Source of the DNA: an uncultured Bacilli bacterium
GTDB taxonomy: Bacteria; Bacillota_I; Bacilli_A; RF39; UBA660
NCBI GenBank assembly: GCA_949425635.1
Contig: CASPWD010000011.1
Location: 1 to 56,265, forward strand
Direction of reading: 5' to 3'
DNA: 56,265 nucleotides
Part shown: in pieces, positions 15,879 through 24,142 of the stretch
Numbering within the stretch: the first letter of the stretch is position 1
Layout of the letters: every line of letters begins with the position of its first letter
The notes under the pieces: generated by a model
What the model was told of the DNA's origin: nothing
Database searches by the model: none
What the model saw: only the letters and a program-made list of their open reading frames with translations
Translations under genes and position numbers: made by a program

Positions 15879-16825
15879 TGAGAGAGATAGAATTATTAGA
15901 TTATATACAAGATATGGATGATAATTTTTGGATTGTACGGACTTTACAAAACGGAAAATGTTATGGTTACCCAGTATATCCAGTGAATAGTGAGGGAACT
16001 AAGTTTAATCATATAACAGAGAAATATTATGTTAAAGCAACAGAACAGATGTTAGAGGTTCCAACAGAATATAAAAGAGTTTTTAAACCAAGAGATTTTT
16101 ATAAAGCACATAAGGGTGTCTTGGAAAGTGTATGGAAAGATTATGTGCTTGCTTTAAATGAAATTGGAATAGAAGATAACGATATTGGTATATTTGGTTC
16201 TTATTTAGTTGGATTTGATATTACAAAAGATGTAGATTTTATAATTTATGGAAAAGAGAATCTTTATAAGTATTATGAAAATATTGATTATATAAAGAAA
16301 AAGTTAAATGTTACTTCAATAACACCAATTCATGCAGAATATCAATATAATAAGCATAAGGTGAGGTTTCCAGAAGAATGTGATTTGCGTGAGATAATTA
16401 AGAGAAATTGGAGTGGAATAGAGTTACCAAATGGAGTGTTGTCTACTCCTAGGTTTATTGATATTGATAATCAAGAGATTCCTAAAAAAGAGGGAGAAGA
16501 TAAAGTAGTTACTGTTAAGGTTGTAGAAGGATTAGAAAGTGCAATGTTACCTAGAATAGCAAAAGTTATGTATAATGGTGAAGAGTATAAAATTATATCA
16601 AATGTTTGGAAATTTCAAAGTTTTGCTCATATAAATGATGTTATAGAAGTTTATGGTAATGTTAATGATGATAAAAAAACAATTCTCTTGGATGATACAA
16701 ATTATTATATAAAGTATTTAGAAAAATCTGATAAGTTAGTTGAATCAGCAGATGATAGTGTTAATTTTGAAATTCAAGATAAGATAAGTGCTACTAATTT
16801 TAAGGAAGTTGAAGTATTAGGATAA
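15878..16825 (+). CDS. Nucleotidyltransferase-fold protein
   Basis: The 315-residue protein contains GIFGSYLVGFDITKDVDFIIYG at about residues 108-129, the GS...DxD pattern of the DNA polymerase beta-type nucleotidyltransferase fold. The N-terminal part looks like a separate domain. The C-terminal 100 residues form a further domain (VVTVKVVEGLESAMLPRIAKV and on) that I do not recognise. It could transfer a nucleotide to a small substrate, protein or RNA. It starts at the TAATG overlap with the radical SAM gene and is the last gene of the tightly overlapping operon. Confidence 0.65.
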   Translation: MREIELLDYIQDMDDNFWIVRTLQNGKCYGYPVYPVNSEGTKFNHITEKYYVKATEQMLEVPTEYKRVFKPRDFYKAHKGVLESVWKDYVLALNEIGIEDNDIGIFGSYLVGFDITKDVDFIIYGKENLYKYYENIDYIKKKLNVTSITPIHAEYQYNKHKVRFPEECDLREIIKRNWSGIELPNGVLSTPRFIDIDNQEIPKKEGEDKVVTVKVVEGLESAMLPRIAKVMYNGEEYKIISNVWKFQSFAHINDVIEVYGNVNDDKKTILLDDTNYYIKYLEKSDKLVESADDSVNFEIQDKISATNFKEVEVLG

Positions 16826-16885
16826 TAGTGAAAAACTTACTGAAAAATGCTATACTGAGGGTACTAAAAAGAAAGTAGTGATATT

Positions 16886-17998
16886 ATGGTTGTACCTTTT
16901 GTACCTATTGTGCCACATACTCGTACAACAGTTGTTAATAAGACAATAGTTTATAGTGATACAGTATTACCTTTAAAAGATGTTGGAGCAAATTTAAAAG
17001 TCTGTAGTATTAGTAATGTAAGTGAGAATTCTTTAGAAGAATGTTTGAAATGTATTTTTGAAAGTAATCCTGATGTTATTTTTAATACGATACAATATTC
17101 TAAGAATGATAAGAAAGTGTATTTTTATACCGACAAAGAAATTAATAAAAAAGCTTGGGAAGATAAAAATGTTATTGCATATAGGCCTTTAGAAAATAGC
17201 CAAGAAATATTAGAAGAAATAAAAGATGTACTTTCTCAAAATAGAAATAAGTCTATATCACAGATTTCATTATATGATTTAAGAAATATAATTCGTAGTA
17301 GATATAGTAAATACAAAAATATTATGAGTAATTATCAAAATAGATTATCTTCAATTGTCGAAAATAAAATTGGTCGAGCTTCTTCAATTATTATTTATTC
17401 TTTTGATCATAAAGAAGGACAATTAAATATAGGATTTAAATATAGTGATCAGTATAAAAAAATTACTTTTGCTCAAAAAGAAGATGGAGATGTTTATGTA
17501 TTGAAGTCTGAGACATATCATGCAGAAGAAATATTATCATTGTGTAGCGATCAATTATTAAATTTGTTTAAAGAAGTTAAATCATTTGATGGTTTTGAAT
17601 TGGAACATAATTACGATTGTAAGATTGAAAATTCTAATTTTAGAGCAGCTATTAGTAAGTATGGAGTTGATATTTTTAGTGACAGATTACTAAATAATCG
17701 TTTTAAGATAAGCTCATATAGTTATAAAAATGAATATGAAGATAAGTGTAACTCTTCAATTGTACTAAGTGCTATTAAAGATAAAGAAGATTTATTATAT
17801 AAGAAGTTGTTTGTAGAGATTGAGAATTGTCCATCTTGGAGTAGAGGTGTTCTAATGTTATTAAGAGAAGAACAATTAGTAGAGGAAGAAATAAGGGAAG
17901 AAGGACAACGTAGAATAGAGGAGACAAGAAAAGAAAGAGAGTTAAAGAAACAAAGAAGGAGAGATACTTTGAGAAAAATTTTTCCTTTTCTTAAATAA
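16886..17998 (+). CDS. Unknown protein with basic C-terminal helix
   Basis: The 370-residue protein starts MVVPFVPIVPHTRTTVVNKT and has no signal peptide. It ends in a long, highly charged helix (LREEQLVEEEIREEGQRR then KERELKKQRRRDTLRK). The middle is mixed alpha-beta without a motif I recognise. It begins 60 bases after the nucleotidyltransferase gene, so it may or may not belong to that operon. The ribosome binding site is weak (GTAGTGATATT before ATG). Confidence 0.55.
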   Translation: MVVPFVPIVPHTRTTVVNKTIVYSDTVLPLKDVGANLKVCSISNVSENSLEECLKCIFESNPDVIFNTIQYSKNDKKVYFYTDKEINKKAWEDKNVIAYRPLENSQEILEEIKDVLSQNRNKSISQISLYDLRNIIRSRYSKYKNIMSNYQNRLSSIVENKIGRASSIIIYSFDHKEGQLNIGFKYSDQYKKITFAQKEDGDVYVLKSETYHAEEILSLCSDQLLNLFKEVKSFDGFELEHNYDCKIENSNFRAAISKYGVDIFSDRLLNNRFKISSYSYKNEYEDKCNSSIVLSAIKDKEDLLYKKLFVEIENCPSWSRGVLMLLREEQLVEEEIREEGQRRIEETRKERELKKQRRRDTLRKIFPFLK

Positions 17999-18087
17999 AT
18001 TTATTAATTGTAAAGTTTAATATTTTAGAGATAATTTTTACGACTAAAATTATAAAAAAAAGTTATAATGGGAACTCCTAAATGTGG

Positions 18088-18116
18088 TTGTTTAAAATAT
18101 GACAAAATGTTATAAT
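18088..18116 (+). promoter_or_regulatory. Promoter of the leader-ORF/phosphoesterase transcript
   Basis: TTGTTT and TATAAT lie 17 bases apart; transcription should begin near 18123, about 20 bases before the leader ORF. Confidence 0.7.
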
Positions 18117-18142
18117 TCATATGTAAGATAGGGAGTGATAGT

Positions 18143-18202
18143 ATGATGAAAAATTTACTGAATCTTAATTTACTATCATTAACTTCTGATAATACGAAAT
18201 AA
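18143..18202 (+). CDS. Leu-rich leader peptide
   Basis: A 19-codon ORF encodes MMKNLLNLNLLSLTSDNTK, with six Leu in nine positions, and has GGGAGTGATAGT before its ATG. It lies between a good promoter and a terminator stem that starts three bases after its stop codon. This is the layout of a ribosome-sensing leader. The segment AGTGATAGTA over the ribosome binding site can pair with TACTATCATT inside the ORF. Whether it senses leucine or is an independent small peptide is not clear. Confidence 0.45.
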   Translation: MMKNLLNLNLLSLTSDNTK

Positions 18203-18204
18203 AT

Positions 18205-18233
18205 GAGTGTACGGTTTTGTGCACTCTTTTTTT
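18205..18233 (+). terminator. Terminator between leader ORF and phosphoesterase genes
   Basis: GAGTGTAC and GTGCACTC pair around GGTTTT and are followed by nine pyrimidines. The ribosome binding site of the next gene, GGAGGT, comes immediately after the T run. Confidence 0.85.
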
Positions 18234-18244
18234 GGAGGTTGTAT

Positions 18245-19246
18245 ATGAGTTTGGAAGAAAAAATAGAGAAATTAAAAGAATTGACAGCAAGACAAATAAG
18301 TTTAACTAATTTATGCGTAGAACTTGAATTAAATGCATATGAGGTATTAGGACTTATCAAGGAATTAAGAGATAGTGGAATAAATATTATTATGCAAAAA
18401 AAAGACGATGATATTTATATGTTTAATCATGGCGAGAGAGAACTTAGTCAAGAAAACACTTATAAGTTTCAAACTGATGAAAGTAATGAGTTTAAATTTG
18501 TTGCTATTTCAGATACTAGATTTGGTTCTAAACATCAACAATTGTCTATTTTAAATGATATTTATATGAAGGCTTATGCTTTAGGATATAATAATGTTAT
18601 ATTATGTGGGAATATTTCAGAAGGAATTTATCCGTTAACTAATGTGTATGCAGAGGGGAATTTTTTAGCTGATACATTAGCTCAAGTTGACTATATAACA
18701 GAGCATTTTCCTTATATTGAAGGAATGAAGACTTATTTCATTACAGGGGCTAAAGATGAGAAACATTTGAAAGCGAATAAAATAAATATTGGTAAAAGAA
18801 TAAGTGATGCTAGACCTGATATGATTTATTTGGGTGATACTTCTTGTACTGTAACTATAGATAAAGCTAATATGTTAGTATTTAGCCCTAAGTTAGCTAA
18901 AACATATACTGTTTCTTATCGTCCTCAACAACAAATTGATTCGTTTAGAAGTGAAGATAAACCAGATATTTTATTATATGGTGGATTACTTCAAATGGAA
19001 AAATTTACTTATCGTAGTGTTGAATGTATTTCGGTACCAAGTGTTTGTGGTACGACCAAAGAGATGAATGATAAGAGATATTCGAATACAATTGGAGCTT
19101 GGTATGTTACTGTTGAAACGGATAAATATGGTAATCTTAGAAGTGTAAGAGCAATGGATTCTGTTTATTATAAAACTACTAAAGATGATTATACGAGACC
19201 TAAAGTCTTAAGGTTAGAAAAAAAGGGCAAGAAAAGTGGTGAATAA
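18245..19246 (+). CDS. Degenerate metallophosphoesterase-like protein (pseudoenzyme)
   Basis: The 333-residue protein has an N-terminal helix-turn-helix-like region and a calcineurin-like phosphoesterase fold. Compared with its neighbour at 19248, nearly every metal ligand is changed: SDTRFGS for SDTHFGN, LCGNISEG for HCGDMVDG, TGAKDEKH for GSHDETH, and LYGGLLQM for LIGHYHKS. It is therefore unlikely to hydrolyse phosphoesters and probably acts as a structural or regulatory partner. ATG 18245 follows GGAGGT; an upstream in-frame ATG lies in the terminator stem. It runs directly into the intact paralogue. Confidence 0.7.
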   Translation: MSLEEKIEKLKELTARQISLTNLCVELELNAYEVLGLIKELRDSGINIIMQKKDDDIYMFNHGERELSQENTYKFQTDESNEFKFVAISDTRFGSKHQQLSILNDIYMKAYALGYNNVILCGNISEGIYPLTNVYAEGNFLADTLAQVDYITEHFPYIEGMKTYFITGAKDEKHLKANKINIGKRISDARPDMIYLGDTSCTVTIDKANMLVFSPKLAKTYTVSYRPQQQIDSFRSEDKPDILLYGGLLQMEKFTYRSVECISVPSVCGTTKEMNDKRYSNTIGAWYVTVETDKYGNLRSVRAMDSVYYKTTKDDYTRPKVLRLEKKGKKSGE

Positions 19247-19247
19247 A

Positions 19248-20285
19248 ATGGAAGATAAGAATATTAAAGGTGAAGTACAAAGTGAACAGCCAAAAGATAC
19301 AACAGTTCAATATGTTAATAGGGTTTATCGTTATATAAAGAATGGAATGGCTATAGAAGAATTTATGGCTAAGTTTCATATTAGTTTGAATGAGCTTAAT
19401 GGGATATTGGAACTATGTAAATTATATGGGAAAAATGTAGAAGTCGTAGAAAAGAATGGTGTACAAGTTTTTTCTAAGATGATAAATAGAATAGCAGTTA
19501 ATAATAAATTTGCTTTAAATCCTAATAATTTGATACATACAGAAATTTGTGTTGTATCTGATACTCATTTTGGTAATATTCATCAACAATTACATTTATT
19601 AAATCAAATATATCAAGAAGCATTTAATAGAGGAATTACAACTGTATTACATTGTGGAGATATGGTTGATGGTAATTATCCCAATAGACCTGAGCAACCA
19701 AGACAACAATTTTTACATGGATTTGATGAACAGGTTGGTTATGTTGTCGATATGTATCCTGAAGTTAGAGGAATTACAACAAAATATATTTTAGGGAGTC
19801 ATGATGAGACACATTATAAGAATGGTCAAGCAACTGTTAATCAATGGGTTTCTAGATGTCGTAAGGATATGGAATATTTAGGACAAGATTATGGTTCTCT
19901 TGATATTAATGGAGTTAAGATATTTATGGACCATCCAGGTGGAGGATCAGCTGCTTCCGTTTCTTATAAGCCACAAAAGAGAATAGAAATATTAGAATCT
20001 TCTTATAAACCAAAAATTTTGTTAATTGGCCATTATCATAAAAGTTATGCTTTTGTTTATCGTAATGTTAGAGGTATTGCTGTTCCTTGTTTTTGTGATA
20101 AGACGCAGTTCCAACAAAAGCAAGGCTTATCAAATGCAGTTGGAGCTTATTTCTTGAGTATATATTCTGACACAAAAGGTAATATTCAGTATTTCGAACC
20201 TGAAGAAGTATTATTTAAACCAAGTGATATGTGGGAAGAAGCAGGTAAAGATAGAAATAAAGTTAAGAAGTTAGTTATAAAATAA
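19248..20285 (+). CDS. Metallophosphoesterase with N-terminal HTH-like domain
   Basis: The 345-residue protein carries the complete calcineurin-like motif set: VSDTHFGN (about 103-110), HCGDMVDG, LGSHDETH in the place of GNHD, MDHPGGG, and LIGHYHKS. Two metal ions and a bound phosphoester substrate are expected. The N-terminal 80 residues resemble a small helix-turn-helix domain (YIKNGMAIEEFMAKFHISLNELNGILEL). ATG 19248 follows AAGTGGTG and overlaps the stop region of the degenerate paralogue. The substrate is unknown; nucleic acid is plausible. Confidence 0.8.
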   Translation: MEDKNIKGEVQSEQPKDTTVQYVNRVYRYIKNGMAIEEFMAKFHISLNELNGILELCKLYGKNVEVVEKNGVQVFSKMINRIAVNNKFALNPNNLIHTEICVVSDTHFGNIHQQLHLLNQIYQEAFNRGITTVLHCGDMVDGNYPNRPEQPRQQFLHGFDEQVGYVVDMYPEVRGITTKYILGSHDETHYKNGQATVNQWVSRCRKDMEYLGQDYGSLDINGVKIFMDHPGGGSAASVSYKPQKRIEILESSYKPKILLIGHYHKSYAFVYRNVRGIAVPCFCDKTQFQQKQGLSNAVGAYFLSIYSDTKGNIQYFEPEEVLFKPSDMWEEAGKDRNKVKKLVIK

Positions 20286-20299
20286 GTATTTTTGTAATG

Positions 20300-20340
20300 A
20301 AAAAAGACATGAACTTTATAGAATTTTCATGTCTTTTAGT
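20300..20340. terminator. Bidirectional terminator
   Basis: AAAAGACATGAA and TTCATGTCTTTT pair, with A and T runs that serve both converging genes. Confidence 0.9.
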
Positions 20341-20355
20341 TTGTATAATTTTTTC

Positions 20356-21204
20356 TTATTTTAATTTAGTTAAGGTATATTGTTTATCCTTTTTTTGTTC
20401 TTCAAAGATGGCTGTTGTACCAGTATAAGGATTCGTGTACTCGATATGAGGACGTGGAATAGAGAAAGTTGTATCTAAGAATATTTTTAAATTTCTTTTT
20501 TCTGTTTTAAAGAACATAATTCTTTCTAAAAATAGATATAGTTGTAATCTTTCGAATGCACCATTAACAGAACCAATATTGATAAAGTGGTTGCTTGCAA
20601 AATCCATTTTTTTATTAAACAATTCTATGCGATCTTCTTTTGGTGTCTGAAAATGTTCAGCTATACGATTTCTTGAAGTCATTTCAATATGAACAATATT
20701 AAAGAAATCATTTAATGGCTTTTCAATTCCTAATCTTTCATCTATTTCTGCAAGATATTCTTGTGGTAGTGAGATAAGGTTAGGGTAGTTCGTTGCAAGA
20801 GTTTTGTAATAAGGGATTACGCCATATTCAGTAGTTTTTAAATTATATTGAGCATGGAATAAGTCATTTAATGGATCTATAAAATACCAACCATGGTCTC
20901 CTTCAACAATCATAGCAAATAAAGGAATTTTAGCGCTATTGGCGGCAATTTTCTTTGCATTAATACCAAATGATTTATATAGATTAACAAAAAAGTCTGA
21001 AATAGTACTACATACAATATCCGTTCCACGATTTATAAAGCCCGCATTAAATTGTTCTAATTTACTCTCATCAGAAGCTAAAAAGTATTTTAAGTCTCTT
21101 CTAAAAAATGGTGCAAGTCTTATATATAAATATCTTATTATATAATCTTTAGGCCATGATAAATCTACATTATTAATTATTGTTTGCATTTCTTCATTTA
21201 TCAT
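20356..21204 (-). CDS. Transglutaminase-like cysteine-protease-fold protein
   Basis: The 282-residue protein has a Cys-His-Asp order typical of the transglutaminase-like fold: DIVCSTISDFFVNLYKSFGINAKKIA, then VEGDHGWYFIDPLNDL. Such proteins can be peptidases, amidases or non-catalytic. No signal peptide is seen, so it acts in the cytoplasm if at all. The C-terminal 130 residues are helical and unfamiliar. AAGGGGAA lies before the start. It is the last of three minus-strand genes. Confidence 0.6.
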   Translation of the reverse strand: MINEEMQTIINNVDLSWPKDYIIRYLYIRLAPFFRRDLKYFLASDESKLEQFNAGFINRGTDIVCSTISDFFVNLYKSFGINAKKIAANSAKIPLFAMIVEGDHGWYFIDPLNDLFHAQYNLKTTEYGVIPYYKTLATNYPNLISLPQEYLAEIDERLGIEKPLNDFFNIVHIEMTSRNRIAEHFQTPKEDRIELFNKKMDFASNHFINIGSVNGAFERLQLYLFLERIMFFKTEKRNLKIFLDTTFSIPRPHIEYTNPYTGTTAIFEEQKKDKQYTLTKLK

Positions 21205-21282
21205 AAAAAATTCCCCTTTTTAAATCGCTGGTTATTATATCATGTGATGGGAAACCTAAGCAAATTTTCCTAGTTTAAATAA

Positions 21283-21315
21283 TAAAAAACACTTTTATTT
21301 AGATATAAAAGCATT
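21283..21315 (-). terminator. Terminator of the Nudix gene
   Basis: On the minus strand ATGCTTTTAT pairs with ATAAAAGTGT (two wobble pairs) and is followed by TTTTTTA. Confidence 0.65.
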
Positions 21316-21327
21316 TATATAATTTGA

Positions 21328-21948
21328 TTATTTTGTTAGTTCAATTACTTTTTCTAAGATAAGACCATATTTATCTATTAGTGTTTCGCCTTCATTAAGT
21401 AGAAAGTCTTTCGTAGTTGCAGTAGTTTTTGTTTCAATGTTTTTATTGTCATTACTTATTATAGTAGTTATGTTAATGGTATTCGTTTTGTTGTTAAATA
21501 AATTTAAAGTATCTTTAGCATTTACTTTAGCAAGACCTAGTACTTCATCAGTATTAAAGTTAAATTCAGAGATTTCTCCATTATATAAACAAACATAAAC
21601 ATTGGCGAAAGCACGATCTTTGAAAAGTGAACCATCTTTTTTTATTTTGTCCATAATGAATTTATTGATTGTAACTAATTTGGCTTGTTCATAATTAATG
21701 TTTATTCCAATTTCTTCTTGTATCTCACGACCAAAAGCTTCTTTAATAGTTTCACCAGCTTGGACATGACCAGAAGCAGTAGTATAAAAAGTTTTTTCAT
21801 CGGCTCTTATTTGGAAGTAGATGTTTCCTTCTGAGTCATATAGCCAACAATGGACTGTGTTGTGCCATAAGGCATCTTTGTGGACGATGCTTCTATCTAC
21901 CGCTCCAAGAAAGTTTCCTTGTTCATCATAAGTATCTAATTTTTCCAT
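21328..21948 (-). CDS. Nudix hydrolase
   Basis: The 206-residue protein contains the Nudix box GHVQAGETIKEAFGREIQEEIGI (about residues 59-81). Its N-terminal LDTYDEQGNFLGAVDRSIVHKDALWHNTVHCWL resembles the isopentenyl-diphosphate isomerase-like subgroup, whose members usually hydrolyse nucleotide or isoprenoid diphosphates. The last 60 residues are Thr/Asn-rich and unusual for the family. It is preceded by AAGGAG. The neighbour at 21998 lies 49 bases upstream on the same strand. Confidence 0.85.
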   Translation of the reverse strand: MEKLDTYDEQGNFLGAVDRSIVHKDALWHNTVHCWLYDSEGNIYFQIRADEKTFYTTASGHVQAGETIKEAFGREIQEEIGININYEQAKLVTINKFIMDKIKKDGSLFKDRAFANVYVCLYNGEISEFNFNTDEVLGLAKVNAKDTLNLFNNKTNTINITTIISNDNKNIETKTTATTKDFLLNEGETLIDKYGLILEKVIELTK

Positions 21949-21997
21949 AATTAAAATCTCCTTTATTTGTTTAATTTATCTAGAAATGTATATATTT

Positions 21998-22579
21998 CTA
22001 TGCTTCTTTTTTTAGAATTTTTTTATCTTTTGTTTCTGTTAAATTTTGAAGTTCTTGGAATAGTGTTTTAAAAGGGAAACAAAAGTCATGTATTTTAGAT
22101 CCTTCTTGGCGGATGTTGATGGTTATACAAAATGGATTTTTAGGTAGTCTAACTTCTGGGTTATTCATTTGCATGAAGGATAAGGTTATAGAATTCTTTT
22201 CTTTACTTATTTTTAATATATTAGGGCAGTTTACAGGGTAGGCATCAGAAAGTATTGTTATTATTCCATCTCTTACAACTTCTTGATACCAAGAATAACT
22301 TGTTTCATTTTTCATAAGCTGTTGAGCTTCAGAAGAATCAGGAGAATAGTCTAAGACATTGCCACTTACAATGTTTTTGTATAGTTTATTAAATATATTG
22401 AATAAATCTTCTTCTGTGTTAGGAATAACAAATGTAATTTCATCAATCCTTTTATAATCATTGTATTGACATGAAATGTTGGGATCGGCTCCACCTAAAA
22501 AGACAGATAAAACTTTATTAGAATCTATAATTGTTATATCAAAAGAATCATAATCATTTCTATATTTTTCGATTGTCAT
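21998..22579 (-). CDS. Unknown soluble protein
   Basis: The 193-residue protein has no signal peptide or membrane segment. It has a beta-rich start (FDITIIDSNKVLSVFLGGADPN) and a C-terminal stretch with FCITINIRQEGSKIHDFCFPF. I recognise no family. A good AAGGAG binding site precedes ATG, and TATAAT is seen about 40 bases upstream on the minus strand. It begins a minus-strand series with the Nudix gene. Confidence 0.55.
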   Translation of the reverse strand: MTIEKYRNDYDSFDITIIDSNKVLSVFLGGADPNISCQYNDYKRIDEITFVIPNTEEDLFNIFNKLYKNIVSGNVLDYSPDSSEAQQLMKNETSYSWYQEVVRDGIITILSDAYPVNCPNILKISKEKNSITLSFMQMNNPEVRLPKNPFCITINIRQEGSKIHDFCFPFKTLFQELQNLTETKDKKILKKEA

Positions 22580-22696
22580 AATATATCTCCTTTTTTTCTA
22601 TAATATAAGCTTTCTTCTTGCATTTTATTATACTCGAAATTGCTGTTTTATAAAATATTTTTTTATAATTCATTTTTTGTTGGATGTATTATACAT

Positions 22697-22721
22697 AAAA
22701 AAAACAATCTATTGATTGTTT
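22697..22721 (-). terminator. Terminator downstream of tRNA-Leu
   Basis: AAACAATC and GATTGTTT pair on the minus strand and are followed by eight T. Confidence 0.85.
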
Positions 22722-22757
22722 TATATTAAGTTCGAATGAGACGAACGATTTTATATA

Positions 22758-22844
22758 TGGTGCCTGTGGTGGGACTCGGACCCACACGTTATTGCTAACA
22801 CTGGATTTTGAGTCCAGCGCGTCTACCAATTCCGCCACACAGGC
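22758..22844 (-). tRNA. tRNA-Leu (anticodon CAA)
   Basis: The minus strand folds as a type II tRNA with a long variable arm. The acceptor stem is GCCTGTG/CACAGGC, the D arm contains GGTAGACGC, and the anticodon loop CTCAAAA gives anticodon CAA. The T arm reads GTGGGTTCGAGTCCCAC, the discriminator is A and the 3' CCA is encoded. It reads UUG codons. TATAAT lies just upstream on the minus strand. Confidence 0.95.
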
Positions 22845-23044
22845 ATTGATAACAATAATTATAACATAAAATAATGATAATTGAACCCTTAAAATGGAAA
22901 AAATAGATTATTTTAATTTTTAGGATATTAAAAAATTAAATTTATAGGATAATTTATACGAGATATGAAAAATATATGTGTGGTTTAAGTGATGCATATA
23001 TAAGAGATAAATTATGATATAATTAGACAAAGGAAACGATTAAA

Positions 23045-24079
23045 ATGCAGGAAAATATTACAGAAAAATTATTAGAGTGGTATAAAAAAAATAAAAGAGA
23101 TTTGCCTTGGAGAAAAACAAATGATTCTTATTATATTTGGATAAGTGAAATCATGCTACAGCAAACAAGAGTAGAAGCGGTTAAAGTTTATTACGAACAT
23201 TTTATTAAGAAGCTACCAACTTTAAAGGACTTAGCTATAGTTTCGGAAGATGAGTTGCTTAAATTATGGGAAGGATTAGGATATTATAGTCGAGTTAGAA
23301 ATATGCAGAAGACAGCAAAGTTTTTAGTCGAAAAGGGAATGGAGACTTTGCCTAGTACGAAAGAAGAATTGCTTGCTTTGCCAGGAATTGGTGATTATAC
23401 AGCTGGAGCGATTCTTTCTATTGCTTATGGTATCCCTTCTATTGCTATAGATGGAAATGTATATCGAGTATTGGGGCGATATTATGCTATATATGAATCA
23501 ATAAATAAGAAATCAACTTATACTATTTATAGTCAGTATCTGGAAAAGATTTTGCCTAAAGAAAAAGCAGGTGATTTTACACAAAGTTTTATGGATTTAG
23601 GAAGTCAAATTTGTTTACCTAAAAGTCCTAAGTGTGAAGTTTGTCCTTTAAGTGATAGGTGTATGGCAAAAAAATTAAATAAAACACAAGATTTTCCAGT
23701 AAATATGAAGAAAAAAGGTAGAAAAGTAGAAGAAAGGGTTGTTTTGATTTTGGTTTGTCAGGATAAAATAGCAATTCAAAAAAGAAAAGAGGATGGTTTA
23801 CTTGCTTCTTTGTATGAATTTCCTAATTTTCTTGCTACCCCTTCTGTAATTGATGTAGAAAATTCTTTGTTAGAGCAAAATATAGCTTTTGATTTTATAG
23901 AAGATATTGGTCAATGTAAACATGTTTTTTCTCATTTAGAATGGTATATGCAAGGATTTAAGATAGAATTGCGTGTCCCATTAGAAGAATATTTGTGGGT
24001 TACAAAAGAAGAATTAATGTATAAATATTCTATACCAAGTGCTTTTTCTTATTATTATGAATATATAATGAAATTGTAA
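23045..24079 (+). CDS. mutY: A/G-specific adenine glycosylase
   Basis: The 344-residue protein carries the MutY hallmarks: WRKTNDSYYIWISEIMLQQTRVEAV, a helix-hairpin-helix LPGIGDYTAGAILSIAYG with the following catalytic Asp (AIDGNVYRVLGR), and the FeS-cluster cysteines in CLPKSPKCEVCPLSDRC. The C-terminal half is the Nudix-like domain that recognises 8-oxoguanine. MutY removes adenine mispaired with 8-oxoguanine. The start lies near a modest AAAGGAAACG site. The AraC-type gene follows after 63 bases. Confidence 0.96.
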   Translation: MQENITEKLLEWYKKNKRDLPWRKTNDSYYIWISEIMLQQTRVEAVKVYYEHFIKKLPTLKDLAIVSEDELLKLWEGLGYYSRVRNMQKTAKFLVEKGMETLPSTKEELLALPGIGDYTAGAILSIAYGIPSIAIDGNVYRVLGRYYAIYESINKKSTYTIYSQYLEKILPKEKAGDFTQSFMDLGSQICLPKSPKCEVCPLSDRCMAKKLNKTQDFPVNMKKKGRKVEERVVLILVCQDKIAIQKRKEDGLLASLYEFPNFLATPSVIDVENSLLEQNIAFDFIEDIGQCKHVFSHLEWYMQGFKIELRVPLEEYLWVTKEELMYKYSIPSAFSYYYEYIMKL

Positions 24080-24142
24080 CGTGTTATTTGATTGTTTAGA
24101 GAAATGTGAGGATTTTTGATATAATGAGTATATGGTGATATT

